A DNA stretch of 47,280 bases from Acidobacteriota bacterium (GTDB lineage: Bacteria; Acidobacteriota; Vicinamibacteria; Vicinamibacterales; UBA2999), in assembly GCA_016213695.1 (NCBI GenBank), contig JACQZV010000090.1, forward strand, positions 1-47,280. The letters run 5' to 3'. The position numbers and the translations under genes are program-made. Under the pieces are notes generated by a model. It had not been told where the DNA came from and ran no database searches. It saw nothing but the letters and a program-made list of their open reading frames with translations. Shown piece after piece: positions 9,931-17,482 of this stretch (the first letter of the stretch is position 1; each line of letters starts with the position of its first letter).

Positions 9931-9940
9931 GCGACGTTAT
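9917..9940. promoter_or_regulatory. AT-rich inverted repeat ATAACGT-N10-ACGTTAT
   Basis: Perfect 7-bp arms (9917-9923 and 9934-9940) in a GC-rich context. Confidence 0.5.
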
Positions 9941-9984
9941 TAATACCGGCCGACTTTCCCCTCCAACCCCGCCCGTCCCACCAG

Positions 9985-10806
9985 CTACCGCCCAGCCTTG
10001 ATGTCGCGAATGATGTTCTCGAGCGCCTCGATGATCTCGGACCGGTCCACCCGGCTCTTCGCAAAACTCAGGCGCAGGCGGAAACTCTTCGTGGGCGCCC
10101 GGAACGAGAAGACGAACGGGCGCGGGCGCGCGGCCTTCGACTTCGCCGTCTGGCTGCGCGCATCCTGCCGGGTCACCGCACCCTGGGTCACCATCTTCTC
10201 GACGAGCGCCAGCATCTTCTCCGGCGTCGCCTGACGCACGATCTGCAGCAGCGTCGACCGGGAGGAAATGTCGGCCAGCCGACACAGGTTCCGCACCTCC
10301 TCCGGCATGTTGTTCAGCGCGAGCGATTCGGTAATCGACGTTCGCGACTTGCCAAGCTTCCGCGCCATGTCCTCATGCGTGTAGCGACACCGCTCGGCCA
10401 GCTGCTGCATCGCCTCGGCTTCCTCGAACGCCGTCAGGTCCTTGCGCTGCAGGTTCTCGATGAGCGCCAGCTCCAGGACCTCGGCGTCACTTGCCGCCCG
10501 TTCGACGACCGGCACCTCGCGGAGCCCCGCCTGCACCGCCGCGTGGTACCGCCGCTCCCCGGCGATGATCTGAAACCGGCCGCCACGCTGCCGGACGATG
10601 AGCGGCTCAATGATCCCCTTCTCGGTCACCGACGCGATGAGCTCCGACAGGTCGCCCATGACCTGCCGCGGCTGGTCGGGGTTCGGGTCGAGCAGATCGA
10701 TCGGCACGATGCGCCCGACGGGCGTTCCGGCCGAGGCCGCGAGCGCTTCCACGTAGTGCTCGTCGTGCCGCATCCGCAGCGTGTTAGGCAGTCCGCGCTT
10801 CGACAC
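9985..10806 (-). CDS. parB: ParB/RepB/Spo0J family partition protein
   Basis: NPDQPRQ, GIIEPLIVRQRGGRFQIIAGERRYHAA, LIENLQRKDLTAFEEAEA: ParB/Sulfiredoxin fold and HTH. Confidence 0.93.
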   Translation of the reverse strand: MSKRGLPNTLRMRHDEHYVEALAASAGTPVGRIVPIDLLDPNPDQPRQVMGDLSELIASVTEKGIIEPLIVRQRGGRFQIIAGERRYHAAVQAGLREVPVVERAASDAEVLELALIENLQRKDLTAFEEAEAMQQLAERCRYTHEDMARKLGKSRTSITESLALNNMPEEVRNLCRLADISSRSTLLQIVRQATPEKMLALVEKMVTQGAVTRQDARSQTAKSKAARPRPFVFSFRAPTKSFRLRLSFAKSRVDRSEIIEALENIIRDIKAGR

Positions 10807-11554
10807 GTTCGATGACCTCCTCGCACAGGCTGTAGTAATCGGTCGCGCCGGTTGAGTCGGGCGCGAACGTGAAGATCGATTCCTTATAGGCCGGGCTTTC
10901 CTCGAGGCGCACGCTCTTGGTAATCACCGTCCTGAAGACCTTCCCGCCGAAGACCTTCTGAATCTGGTCCCGGATGTCACGCGCCAGCGCCGTCCGCTTG
11001 TCGTGCATCGTGATGACGACCCCGAGGATCCGCAGCGCCGGGTTCGCCCGCTGCCGCACCTTTTCGATCGTCTCGAGCAGGTCGTCGGTGCCTTCGAGCG
11101 CGAAATACGACGACTGAATCGGCACGAGCAGGTGCGTGGCCGCCACGAGCGCGTTGACGGTCAGCAGCCCGAGCGCCGGCGGACAGTCGATCACGATGTG
11201 CGTGTAGGCGCCGTCGAGCTGGGCGATCTTGTCCTTCAGGCGGAAGTGCGCATCGAGCTCCCCCACCAGGCGTGCCTCGAGCTTCGCCAGGCTGATACGC
11301 CCCGGCGCGATGAACAGATTCGGCAGCGTCGTCGGCTGCACGATGTCAGCAAGCCCGCATCCCGCTTCGGCGATCGCGTCGTAGGTGCTGCGGCCGATGG
11401 CGCCGTGATCGAGAAAGGAGATGCTGCTATTGGCCTGCGGGTCGAGATCGATGAGGAGCGTGCGGGCGCCGCGCATCGCCAGCGCGGCGGCAAGATTGAC
11501 GGCTGTCGTGGTCTTGCCCACGCCACCCTTCTGATTGGCGATGGCGACGATCAT
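10784..11554 (-). CDS. parA: ParA/Soj family ATPase
   Basis: MIVAIANQKGGVGKTTTAVNLAAALA deviant Walker A; LIDLDPQANSS. 3' end overlaps the parB start by 23 nt. Confidence 0.95.
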   Translation of the reverse strand: MIVAIANQKGGVGKTTTAVNLAAALAMRGARTLLIDLDPQANSSISFLDHGAIGRSTYDAIAEAGCGLADIVQPTTLPNLFIAPGRISLAKLEARLVGELDAHFRLKDKIAQLDGAYTHIVIDCPPALGLLTVNALVAATHLLVPIQSSYFALEGTDDLLETIEKVRQRANPALRILGVVITMHDKRTALARDIRDQIQKVFGGKVFRTVITKSVRLEESPAYKESIFTFAPDSTGATDYYSLCEEVIERVEARTA

Positions 11555-11592
11555 GTGGTTGGATGGATATGTTGTGGCGAAACGATGCGCTC

Positions 11593-11621
11593 ATTCTAGG
11601 TATTGTGTGCAGAAGCGTCAA
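11593..11621 (-). promoter_or_regulatory. Candidate parAB promoter
   Basis: On the minus strand TTGACG - 17 nt - TAGAAT (complement positions 11621-11616 and 11598-11593), about 40 nt before the parA ATG. Confidence 0.65.
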
Positions 11622-11636
11622 CACCCGAATTTGACG
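11616..11636. promoter_or_regulatory. Inverted repeat CGTCAA-N9-TTGACG overlapping the parAB -35 box (candidate operator)
   Basis: 6-bp perfect arms at 11616-11621 and 11631-11636. Confidence 0.4.
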
Positions 11637-11667
11637 ACGGGGCATGGCCCCGCACTTCAGGGCGCCC

Positions 11668-11704
11668 GGAAGGAGGGATCCGGGTCGGAAAGGAGGGATC
11701 CGGG
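11668..11704. repeat. Two-copy ~20-bp tandem repeat (GGAA[A]GGAGGGATCCGGG)
   Basis: AGGAGGGATCCGGG at 11671-11684 and again at 11691-11704, period 20. Confidence 0.85.
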
Positions 11705-11735
11705 ATTGTCGGCCGGCCGACAGGCACCGTGCCGG

Positions 11736-12221
11736 CTACATCTTGTACTTGCCGAGATCCTCCGGATCGAGGCTCTCGAGCCACTTCTGCAGCCGCTCGG
11801 TGTCGCCACGCTCCGAGGACAGATCGACCGTCTTCGCGTTGTCGATGACCGTCTCGTCGACCAGGATGGGCGACCGCGTCCTGAGCGCCAGCGCGATCGC
11901 ATCGCTCGGACGGGCGTCGACCACCACGCGCTCGCCGCGCACCGTGAGGTGGATGATGGCGTAGAAGGTGTTGTCCTTCAGATCCGAGACAACCACCCGG
12001 TCGACGCTCCCCTCCAGGTCGGAGATGATGTTCCGCAGCAGGTCGTGCGTCATCGGCCGTGGTGTCGCGATGTTTTCCATCTGCAGCGCGATGGCGTTGG
12101 CCTCGAAGATGCCGACCCAGATCGGGAGAACCCGCTCGCCCTCCTTGTCCTTGAGGATCACAATCGGCATGTTCGTGACGGGATCGACCATGAGCCCCTT
12201 GATGGTCATTTCAATCAGCAT
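11736..12221 (-). CDS. Bifunctional nuclease family protein (DUF151)
   Basis: MLIEMTIKGLMVDPVTNMPIVILKDKEGERVLPIWVGIFEANAIAL: DUF151 signature. Start taken at the internal ATG 12221. Confidence 0.9.
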   Translation of the reverse strand: MLIEMTIKGLMVDPVTNMPIVILKDKEGERVLPIWVGIFEANAIALQMENIATPRPMTHDLLRNIISDLEGSVDRVVVSDLKDNTFYAIIHLTVRGERVVVDARPSDAIALALRTRSPILVDETVIDNAKTVDLSSERGDTERLQKWLESLDPEDLGKYKM

Positions 12222-12252
12222 CGCTCCACCCGCCTGCTCCGGGCCTGCCGCC

Positions 12253-13623
12253 CTACGCACCGGCCACGCCCCCGCCGGTCTGCCCCGCCGCCGCCTCTCC
12301 CCACAGGCTGTTCGGACCGGCCCGCCGGATCCCCACCGCCACCGTACGGCCCATCCAGGGGCCAGGCTCACCCGCGGGAACCGGAAAGTTCACGACGGTG
12401 TTGCCGGTGGTCCGGCCCGAGATCTCCCCGTCGCGGCGCCTGCCGGCCGAGTCCACCAGAACGTGCACGGTCGTCCCGACCGCCCGTTCGTGCAGCCGCA
12501 ACTGAATGTCCCGCTGCCGCGCCTGCAGCGCGACGATTCGCGCCGTCTTCTCGGCCTCGCTGACCTCGTCGGTCATCCGTTTCGACGCGAGCGTATTCGG
12601 ACGCGGCGAGTACTTGAACGAGAACATGCTGTGATACCCCACCTGCTCCACCAGCGAGACGGTCTGCTCGAAGTCGGCCGCGGTCTCGCCCGGGAAGCCA
12701 ACGATCATATCGGTCGATAGGGCGATGTCCGGAATGGCCTCCCGGATCCGGCGCACCAGATCGAGATACTCCTCCCTCGTGTGCCGCCTGCGCATCGCCT
12801 CCAGGATGCGCGTCGACCCCGACTGGACCGGGAGGTGCATGTGCTTGCACACCCTGGGGAGATCCCGGACCGCCTCGATCAACCGGGTGCCGGCGTGGCG
12901 CGGGTGCGGGCTGGCGAAGCGAATCCGCTGCACGCCGGGAACATCGTTGACCTCGGCGAGTACCTGCGCAAAGTCACACTGCGGGTCGTCCGGCGCCCGA
13001 TAGTGATTCACGATCTGGCCGAGGAGCTGGATCTCACGGCACCCGGAGTCGACCGCCTGCCGGACCTCGTCCAGGATATCCGCCCGGCGGCGCATCCGCT
13101 CGCGGCCGCGCGTGTAGGGCACCACACAGAAAGCGCAGTAGTCGTTGCACCCCTCGATAATCGTGACGTACGCCTTGACGGGGTCCGCCCGCCGCGCCAT
13201 CCCGAGGGGAAAGCTCACGTCGTCCATGGGGCTGATGTCGACTTCGGGAAACGGCGAACGCTCCGCGCGCTCGACCAGCGCGGGCAGCATCCTGAGCCGC
13301 TGGGTGCCCATCACGATATCGATCACGTGGCCGTTCGTATTCCGGAGCAGTGCGGCACCCTCCTGCTGCGCCACGCATCCGGCGACAGCCACCAGGGGGC
13401 GGTGTCCCGTCTCCTCGCCGAGGACCCGGAGCTCGCCGAGCCGCGTGTACAGCTTGTCCTCGGCGTGCTCGCGGACGCTGCACGTGTTGATTACGATGAG
13501 GTCGGCGTCCCGCTCGTCGCCGGCCGGCTCGTAACCGGCCTGGTCGAGCAGGCCCGCCATCCGCTCGGAGTCGTGGACGTTCATCTGGCAGCCGAACGTC
13601 TCGATCAGGTACTTCTTCGCCAC
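12253..13623 (-). CDS. miaB: tRNA-2-methylthio-N6-dimethylallyladenosine synthase
   Basis: ETFGCQMNVHDSERM; radical-SAM CNDYCAFCVVPYTRGRERMR; C-terminal TRAM-like region. Confidence 0.96.
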   Translation of the reverse strand: MAKKYLIETFGCQMNVHDSERMAGLLDQAGYEPAGDERDADLIVINTCSVREHAEDKLYTRLGELRVLGEETGHRPLVAVAGCVAQQEGAALLRNTNGHVIDIVMGTQRLRMLPALVERAERSPFPEVDISPMDDVSFPLGMARRADPVKAYVTIIEGCNDYCAFCVVPYTRGRERMRRRADILDEVRQAVDSGCREIQLLGQIVNHYRAPDDPQCDFAQVLAEVNDVPGVQRIRFASPHPRHAGTRLIEAVRDLPRVCKHMHLPVQSGSTRILEAMRRRHTREEYLDLVRRIREAIPDIALSTDMIVGFPGETAADFEQTVSLVEQVGYHSMFSFKYSPRPNTLASKRMTDEVSEAEKTARIVALQARQRDIQLRLHERAVGTTVHVLVDSAGRRRDGEISGRTTGNTVVNFPVPAGEPGPWMGRTVAVGIRRAGPNSLWGEAAAGQTGGGVAGA

Positions 13624-13624
13624 G

Positions 13625-15295
13625 CTACCTTCGCTTTCGCCTTTCGCTTTCGCCTTTCGCCTCCGCCGGTCTGCCGGGCCCGTTCAGCAGATCCCGCGCC
13701 GTGCCGCGAACCTGCTCGGTCACCACCGCCCCGCCGATCATCCGCGCAATCTCGTCGACGCGCTCGGCGTTGCCCAGCCGTTCAACCGACGTGACGGTCC
13801 GGCCCCCCCGCACATTCTTCTCGATCCGGACGTGCGTTGTCGCCCTCGCGGCAATCTGCGGCAGGTGCGTGATGCAGAGCACCTGAAAACGGTCGCCGAG
13901 CGCCCGCAGCCGTCCGCCGACCACGTCGGCGACGCGGCCGCCGATGCCCGCGTCCACCTCGTCGAAGATCAGCGTCTTGTCCGTCCCCTCTCCAGCCGCC
14001 AGCGTCTTGAGGGCGAGCATGATGCGCGACAACTCGCCGCCCGACACGATCCGGGCGAGCGGCCGCAGTTCCTCACCGGGGTTGGGCGAGACAAAGAACT
14101 CCGCGCGATCGATCCCGCGCTCGCTCCACTCGTCAGGCCCGAGCTCGCGACCGTCAAACCGCACGTCGAACCGCGTGCGCGCCATCGCCAGGCTTGCGAG
14201 CAGCGACTCGACGTCGCGCGCGAACCGCCCGGACGCCTCGCGGCGGCGCCGCGACAGCTCACGCGCCGCCACGAGAAACTGCGTCGTCGCCATGTCGAGG
14301 CGCTGCGCCACATCGCCGGCGCGCTCCCCTGCCCCGGTCAGCAGGTCCCGCTCCCGTGCGAGCGCCCGGCCGCGGGCGATGAGGTCCTCGAGCGACGGTC
14401 CGTACTTCCGCTTGAGGCGCTCGAGGAGGGCAAGCCGATCCTCGACCTCCTGCAGCCGCGAGGGGGAGGCGTCCACGCCGGCCGCGTAGCTGCGCAGAAA
14501 GGACGCGAGGTCCTCCAGCTGCGCCTTGATCCCGTCGCGCGCCTCCACGTGCGAGGCAAACTGCGGGTCGAGGGCAGCCAGCTCTCCCACGCGCTTCCAG
14601 ACGCCGCCGAGCGCCGCGAGCACCGCACCGTCGCTCTCGTAAAGCGCCGCATAACTCTCCTCGCACAGCCGCTGCACCCGCTCGGCGCTCGCCAGTACCT
14701 GCCGGGTGGCCCCGAGCGCCTCGTCCTCGCCCTCCTTCGGCGCGGCCTTCTCAATCTCGCCGAGCTGGAAGGCGATCAGGTCGAGCCGCGCGGCTTTCTC
14801 CCGCGCGTCCATCCGCGATCGCTCGTGCTCCTCGCGCAGCGTTTTCACCGCGCCCCAGTTCGCCCCGACGCCCGCCGCCAGATCCTCGAGGCCCGCGTAC
14901 TCGTCCACGAGCGGCAGGTGCGTGAGCGGATCGAGCAGCGCCTGGTGCTCGTGCTGGCCGTGCAGCTCGACCAGACGCATCGACAGCCCGCGCAGGGCCG
15001 CTGCCGTCGCCAGCGCGCCGTTGATGAACGAGCGGCTCCGGCCCTGGGCCGACAGCTCGCGCCGGACGACGATCTCCTGCTGGTCGTGATCGAAGAGCGC
15101 CTCGATGGTGGCCTGCGCCTCGCCGGTGCGTACCAGCTCGGCCGAGGCGCGCGCGCCGAGCAGCAGCCCGACGGCTTCGACGAGGATCGACTTGCCGGCG
15201 CCGGTTTCTCCTGTGAGTACGTTGAAGCCGGGAGTGAACTCGACGTCAACCGCCTCGATGACCGCGAGGTTGCGGATCCGGAGGGAGCAGAGCAT
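13625..15295 (-). CDS. recN: DNA repair protein RecN
   Basis: MLCSLRIRNLAVIEAVDVEFTPGFNVLTGETGAGKSILVEAVGLLLG; VSGGELSRIMLALK; FDEVDAGIGG. Confidence 0.96.
   Translation of the reverse strand: MLCSLRIRNLAVIEAVDVEFTPGFNVLTGETGAGKSILVEAVGLLLGARASAELVRTGEAQATIEALFDHDQQEIVVRRELSAQGRSRSFINGALATAAALRGLSMRLVELHGQHEHQALLDPLTHLPLVDEYAGLEDLAAGVGANWGAVKTLREEHERSRMDAREKAARLDLIAFQLGEIEKAAPKEGEDEALGATRQVLASAERVQRLCEESYAALYESDGAVLAALGGVWKRVGELAALDPQFASHVEARDGIKAQLEDLASFLRSYAAGVDASPSRLQEVEDRLALLERLKRKYGPSLEDLIARGRALARERDLLTGAGERAGDVAQRLDMATTQFLVAARELSRRRREASGRFARDVESLLASLAMARTRFDVRFDGRELGPDEWSERGIDRAEFFVSPNPGEELRPLARIVSGGELSRIMLALKTLAAGEGTDKTLIFDEVDAGIGGRVADVVGGRLRALGDRFQVLCITHLPQIAARATTHVRIEKNVRGGRTVTSVERLGNAERVDEIARMIGGAVVTEQVRGTARDLLNGPGRPAEAKGESERRKRR
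13626..13666 (-). repeat. Short tandem repeat (GCGAAAG/GCGAAA)n encoding the RecN C-terminal tail and reaching its stop
   Basis: Plus strand reads ttcgctttcgcctttcgctttcgcctttcgcctccgcc. Confidence 0.8.
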
Positions 15296-15324
15296 GCGCG
15301 CGGAACTTCCATCGTATCATATGT

Positions 15325-15353
15325 TTGACAGCGTTCGGGGCGCGTGTTACGCT
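15325..15353 (+). promoter_or_regulatory. Candidate tolQ operon promoter
   Basis: TTGACA (15325-15330), 17 nt, TACGCT (15348-15353), followed by GGAGG and a TTG start at 15406. Confidence 0.5.
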
Positions 15354-15405
15354 CCCATCTTCTGCGCCTTCCCAGCGGCGCTCGTCCGATGCATCGGAGG
15401 CTTCC

Positions 15406-16170
15406 TTGCGCACGCTTGGCTCCCTTCTGCTCGCACTGCAAGTGCAGGGCGGCGGAACCCCTTCAGCCGGGAGCGGCGATGTCATTACGCTGATCGCCGA
15501 AACCACACCCATCAACCAGGGGGTGCTCGCCATCCTGGTGCTCTTTTCGGTCGCCTCCTGGGCGATCATTCTTCAGAAGACGTGGTCGTTCCGGCGATCC
15601 GAGCGCGACACCACGCGGTTCCTCGACGTGTTCCGCCGCAGCAGCAAGTTTTCGGAAGTGCAGGCGGTCTGCCCGACGCTCCCCGCGACACCGCTCGTCG
15701 GTGTGTTTCAGGCGGGCTATGCCGAAATCAACGCGCAGTTTCGCGCGGCCGCCCCCGGCGGCAATCCGGCGTCCGCCACCGCTCCCGCCGCACCGCGGCC
15801 GATCCTCAAGAGCCTCGATGGTGTCGACCGCGCGCTCATTCGCGCCGCGACCGGTGAGGTGAGCAAGCTCGAGCGGCGCATGACGTTCCTGGCGACCACC
15901 GCCGGCGTCACTCCGTTCATCGGGCTCTTCGGCACCGTTGTCGGAATCATGATCGCCTTCCAGCGCATCGGCGCGACCGGCTCGACCAACCTGGCGATTG
16001 TCGCGCCCGGGATCAGCGAAGCGCTGATCTCCACGGCGGCAGGGCTCTTCGCGGCGATTCCGGCGCTCATCTTCTACAACCACTTCACGCACCGGGTGAA
16101 GGAGTTTTCGGCCACCATGGACGACTTCGCGCTCGAGTTCCTGAACATCGCCGAGCGGAACTTCACGTAG
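15406..16170 (+). CDS. tolQ: TolQ/ExbB/MotA family proton channel protein
   Basis: Probable TTG start after GGAGG (15396-15400). FLATTAGVTPFIGLFGTVVGIMIAF..ISEALISTAAGLFAAIPALIFYN. Confidence 0.93.
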   Translation: MRTLGSLLLALQVQGGGTPSAGSGDVITLIAETTPINQGVLAILVLFSVASWAIILQKTWSFRRSERDTTRFLDVFRRSSKFSEVQAVCPTLPATPLVGVFQAGYAEINAQFRAAAPGGNPASATAPAAPRPILKSLDGVDRALIRAATGEVSKLERRMTFLATTAGVTPFIGLFGTVVGIMIAFQRIGATGSTNLAIVAPGISEALISTAAGLFAAIPALIFYNHFTHRVKEFSATMDDFALEFLNIAERNFT

Positions 16171-16191
16171 ATGCGTCTTTCACGTCCACGT

Positions 16192-16256
16192 ACCACCGAG
16201 GCACCGAGGCACCGAGACACGGCTTCGTCATCTCGGTGCCCCAGTGTCCCGGTGGT
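16192..16256. repeat. Octamer tandem repeat (GCACCGAG) folding into an imperfect 26-bp hairpin
   Basis: ACCACCGAGGCACCGAGGCACCGAGA versus reverse complement of TCTCGGTGCCCCAGTGTCCCGGTGGT: 22/26 Watson-Crick, 13-nt loop. Confidence 0.8.
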
Positions 16257-16287
16257 TCGTCGCCACCGCGGCGCGGACTGACCCCTC

Positions 16288-16749
16288 ATGCCGAAGGTCA
16301 TGGCATCGGCACCCAACGCCGGAGGACGCCATCAGCGCGGGCGCCGCATCGCACCCACGCTGTCCGAGATCAACGTCGTCCCCCTCGTCGACGTGATGCT
16401 CGTGCTGCTCATCATCTTCATGGTGGCCGCGCCGATGCTGCAGCGCGGCGTGGAGGTGAACCTGCCCGTCGCCAGCCGTTCGCAGGAGATCGCAAGCGAT
16501 CGCCTGTTTGTCGACCTGCCGGTGTCGTACCGCGAGGATCGGCGCGTCTTCGTCGACAAGGAGGCCATCCGGCTCGACTTCCTCGCCGAGCGCGTGCGGC
16601 AGATCATGACCACCCGCAGCGACAAGCTCGTGTACCTGCGCGGCGACGGCGAAGTGAACCTGCAGGAGCTGATGGAAGTGTTCGACCGGCTGAAGGAAGG
16701 CGGCGTGCAGAACGTCGGCATCATCTCAAAGCTGCCCGGGGAGCGATGA
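16288..16749 (+). CDS. tolR: TolR/ExbD family biopolymer transport protein
   Basis: PTLSEINVVPLVDVMLVLLIIFMVAAPMLQRGVEVNLPVA. Confidence 0.93.
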   Translation: MPKVMASAPNAGGRHQRGRRIAPTLSEINVVPLVDVMLVLLIIFMVAAPMLQRGVEVNLPVASRSQEIASDRLFVDLPVSYREDRRVFVDKEAIRLDFLAERVRQIMTTRSDKLVYLRGDGEVNLQELMEVFDRLKEGGVQNVGIISKLPGER

Positions 16750-16753
16750 CGAA

Positions 16754-17482
16754 ATGACCGACGTCACCGACGTCATCGTCGCGCGGCAGCTGCGGAGGGA
16801 GCCGTTCAGCGCGATGGTCACCTGGTCGCTGGCCGCGCATCTCGCCGCCGTGGCGGCGCTGCTGTTCGGCCCGTTCCACTGGGGGGCCTCGGAAGATGAC
16901 ACGCCCCGGACGGTGATGACGATCAGCCTCGCCGGCGCCCCCGGTCCGCGCGCCGGCGGGATGACGCCGATGGGCGGCCGGGCGATCCCGGAGCCGGTCC
17001 CGGCGCCCCCGAAGCCGACCCCGGCGCCGAAGCCTCGCGCGAGGACCGCGCCCACGCGCCGCGCCCGGCAGCCGCCGCCGCAGCCACAGCCGGCGCCCGA
17101 ACAGGAACCGCAGCCGGGGGTTACGCGCACCGAGACCGGCGCACGCGGCCAGGGCTTCGGGCTGACGACCGGCGGCGCGGGCGGCAGCGGCGTGCAGCTC
17201 GACGTCAGCAACTTCTGCTGCCCCGAGTACATCGAGCAGATGGTGACGTTCATCCAGCGCAACTGGCAGGCCAGCCAGGGCGTCCGCGGGTCGACCCTCA
17301 TGAAGTTCACGATCACGCGGGCGGGGTCGATTCAGGGCGTCGTCGTGGAGCGACCGAGCGGATTCGTCGCGCTCGATCTGGCGGCCGAACGCGCGCTGCT
17401 GGTGACGCGGCTGCCCGAACTGCCGCCGCAGTTCCCGAACCCGACGCTGACGGTGCACATCACATTCGAATATCAGAGGTGA
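16754..17482 (+). CDS. TonB/TolA C-terminal domain protein (TolA-like)
   Basis: One TM helix, Pro/Ala/Lys-rich spacer, TonB-like C-terminal domain; lies between tolR and tolB. Confidence 0.8.
   Translation: MTDVTDVIVARQLRREPFSAMVTWSLAAHLAAVAALLFGPFHWGASEDDTPRTVMTISLAGAPGPRAGGMTPMGGRAIPEPVPAPPKPTPAPKPRARTAPTRRARQPPPQPQPAPEQEPQPGVTRTETGARGQGFGLTTGGAGGSGVQLDVSNFCCPEYIEQMVTFIQRNWQASQGVRGSTLMKFTITRAGSIQGVVVERPSGFVALDLAAERALLVTRLPELPPQFPNPTLTVHITFEYQR

Noticed and set aside
13480-13500. CACGTG core as a parS site
   Set aside because: Flanks (gctgCACGTGttga) do not match the canonical parS palindrome and it lies in miaB coding sequence. Other CACGTG cores seen also fail.
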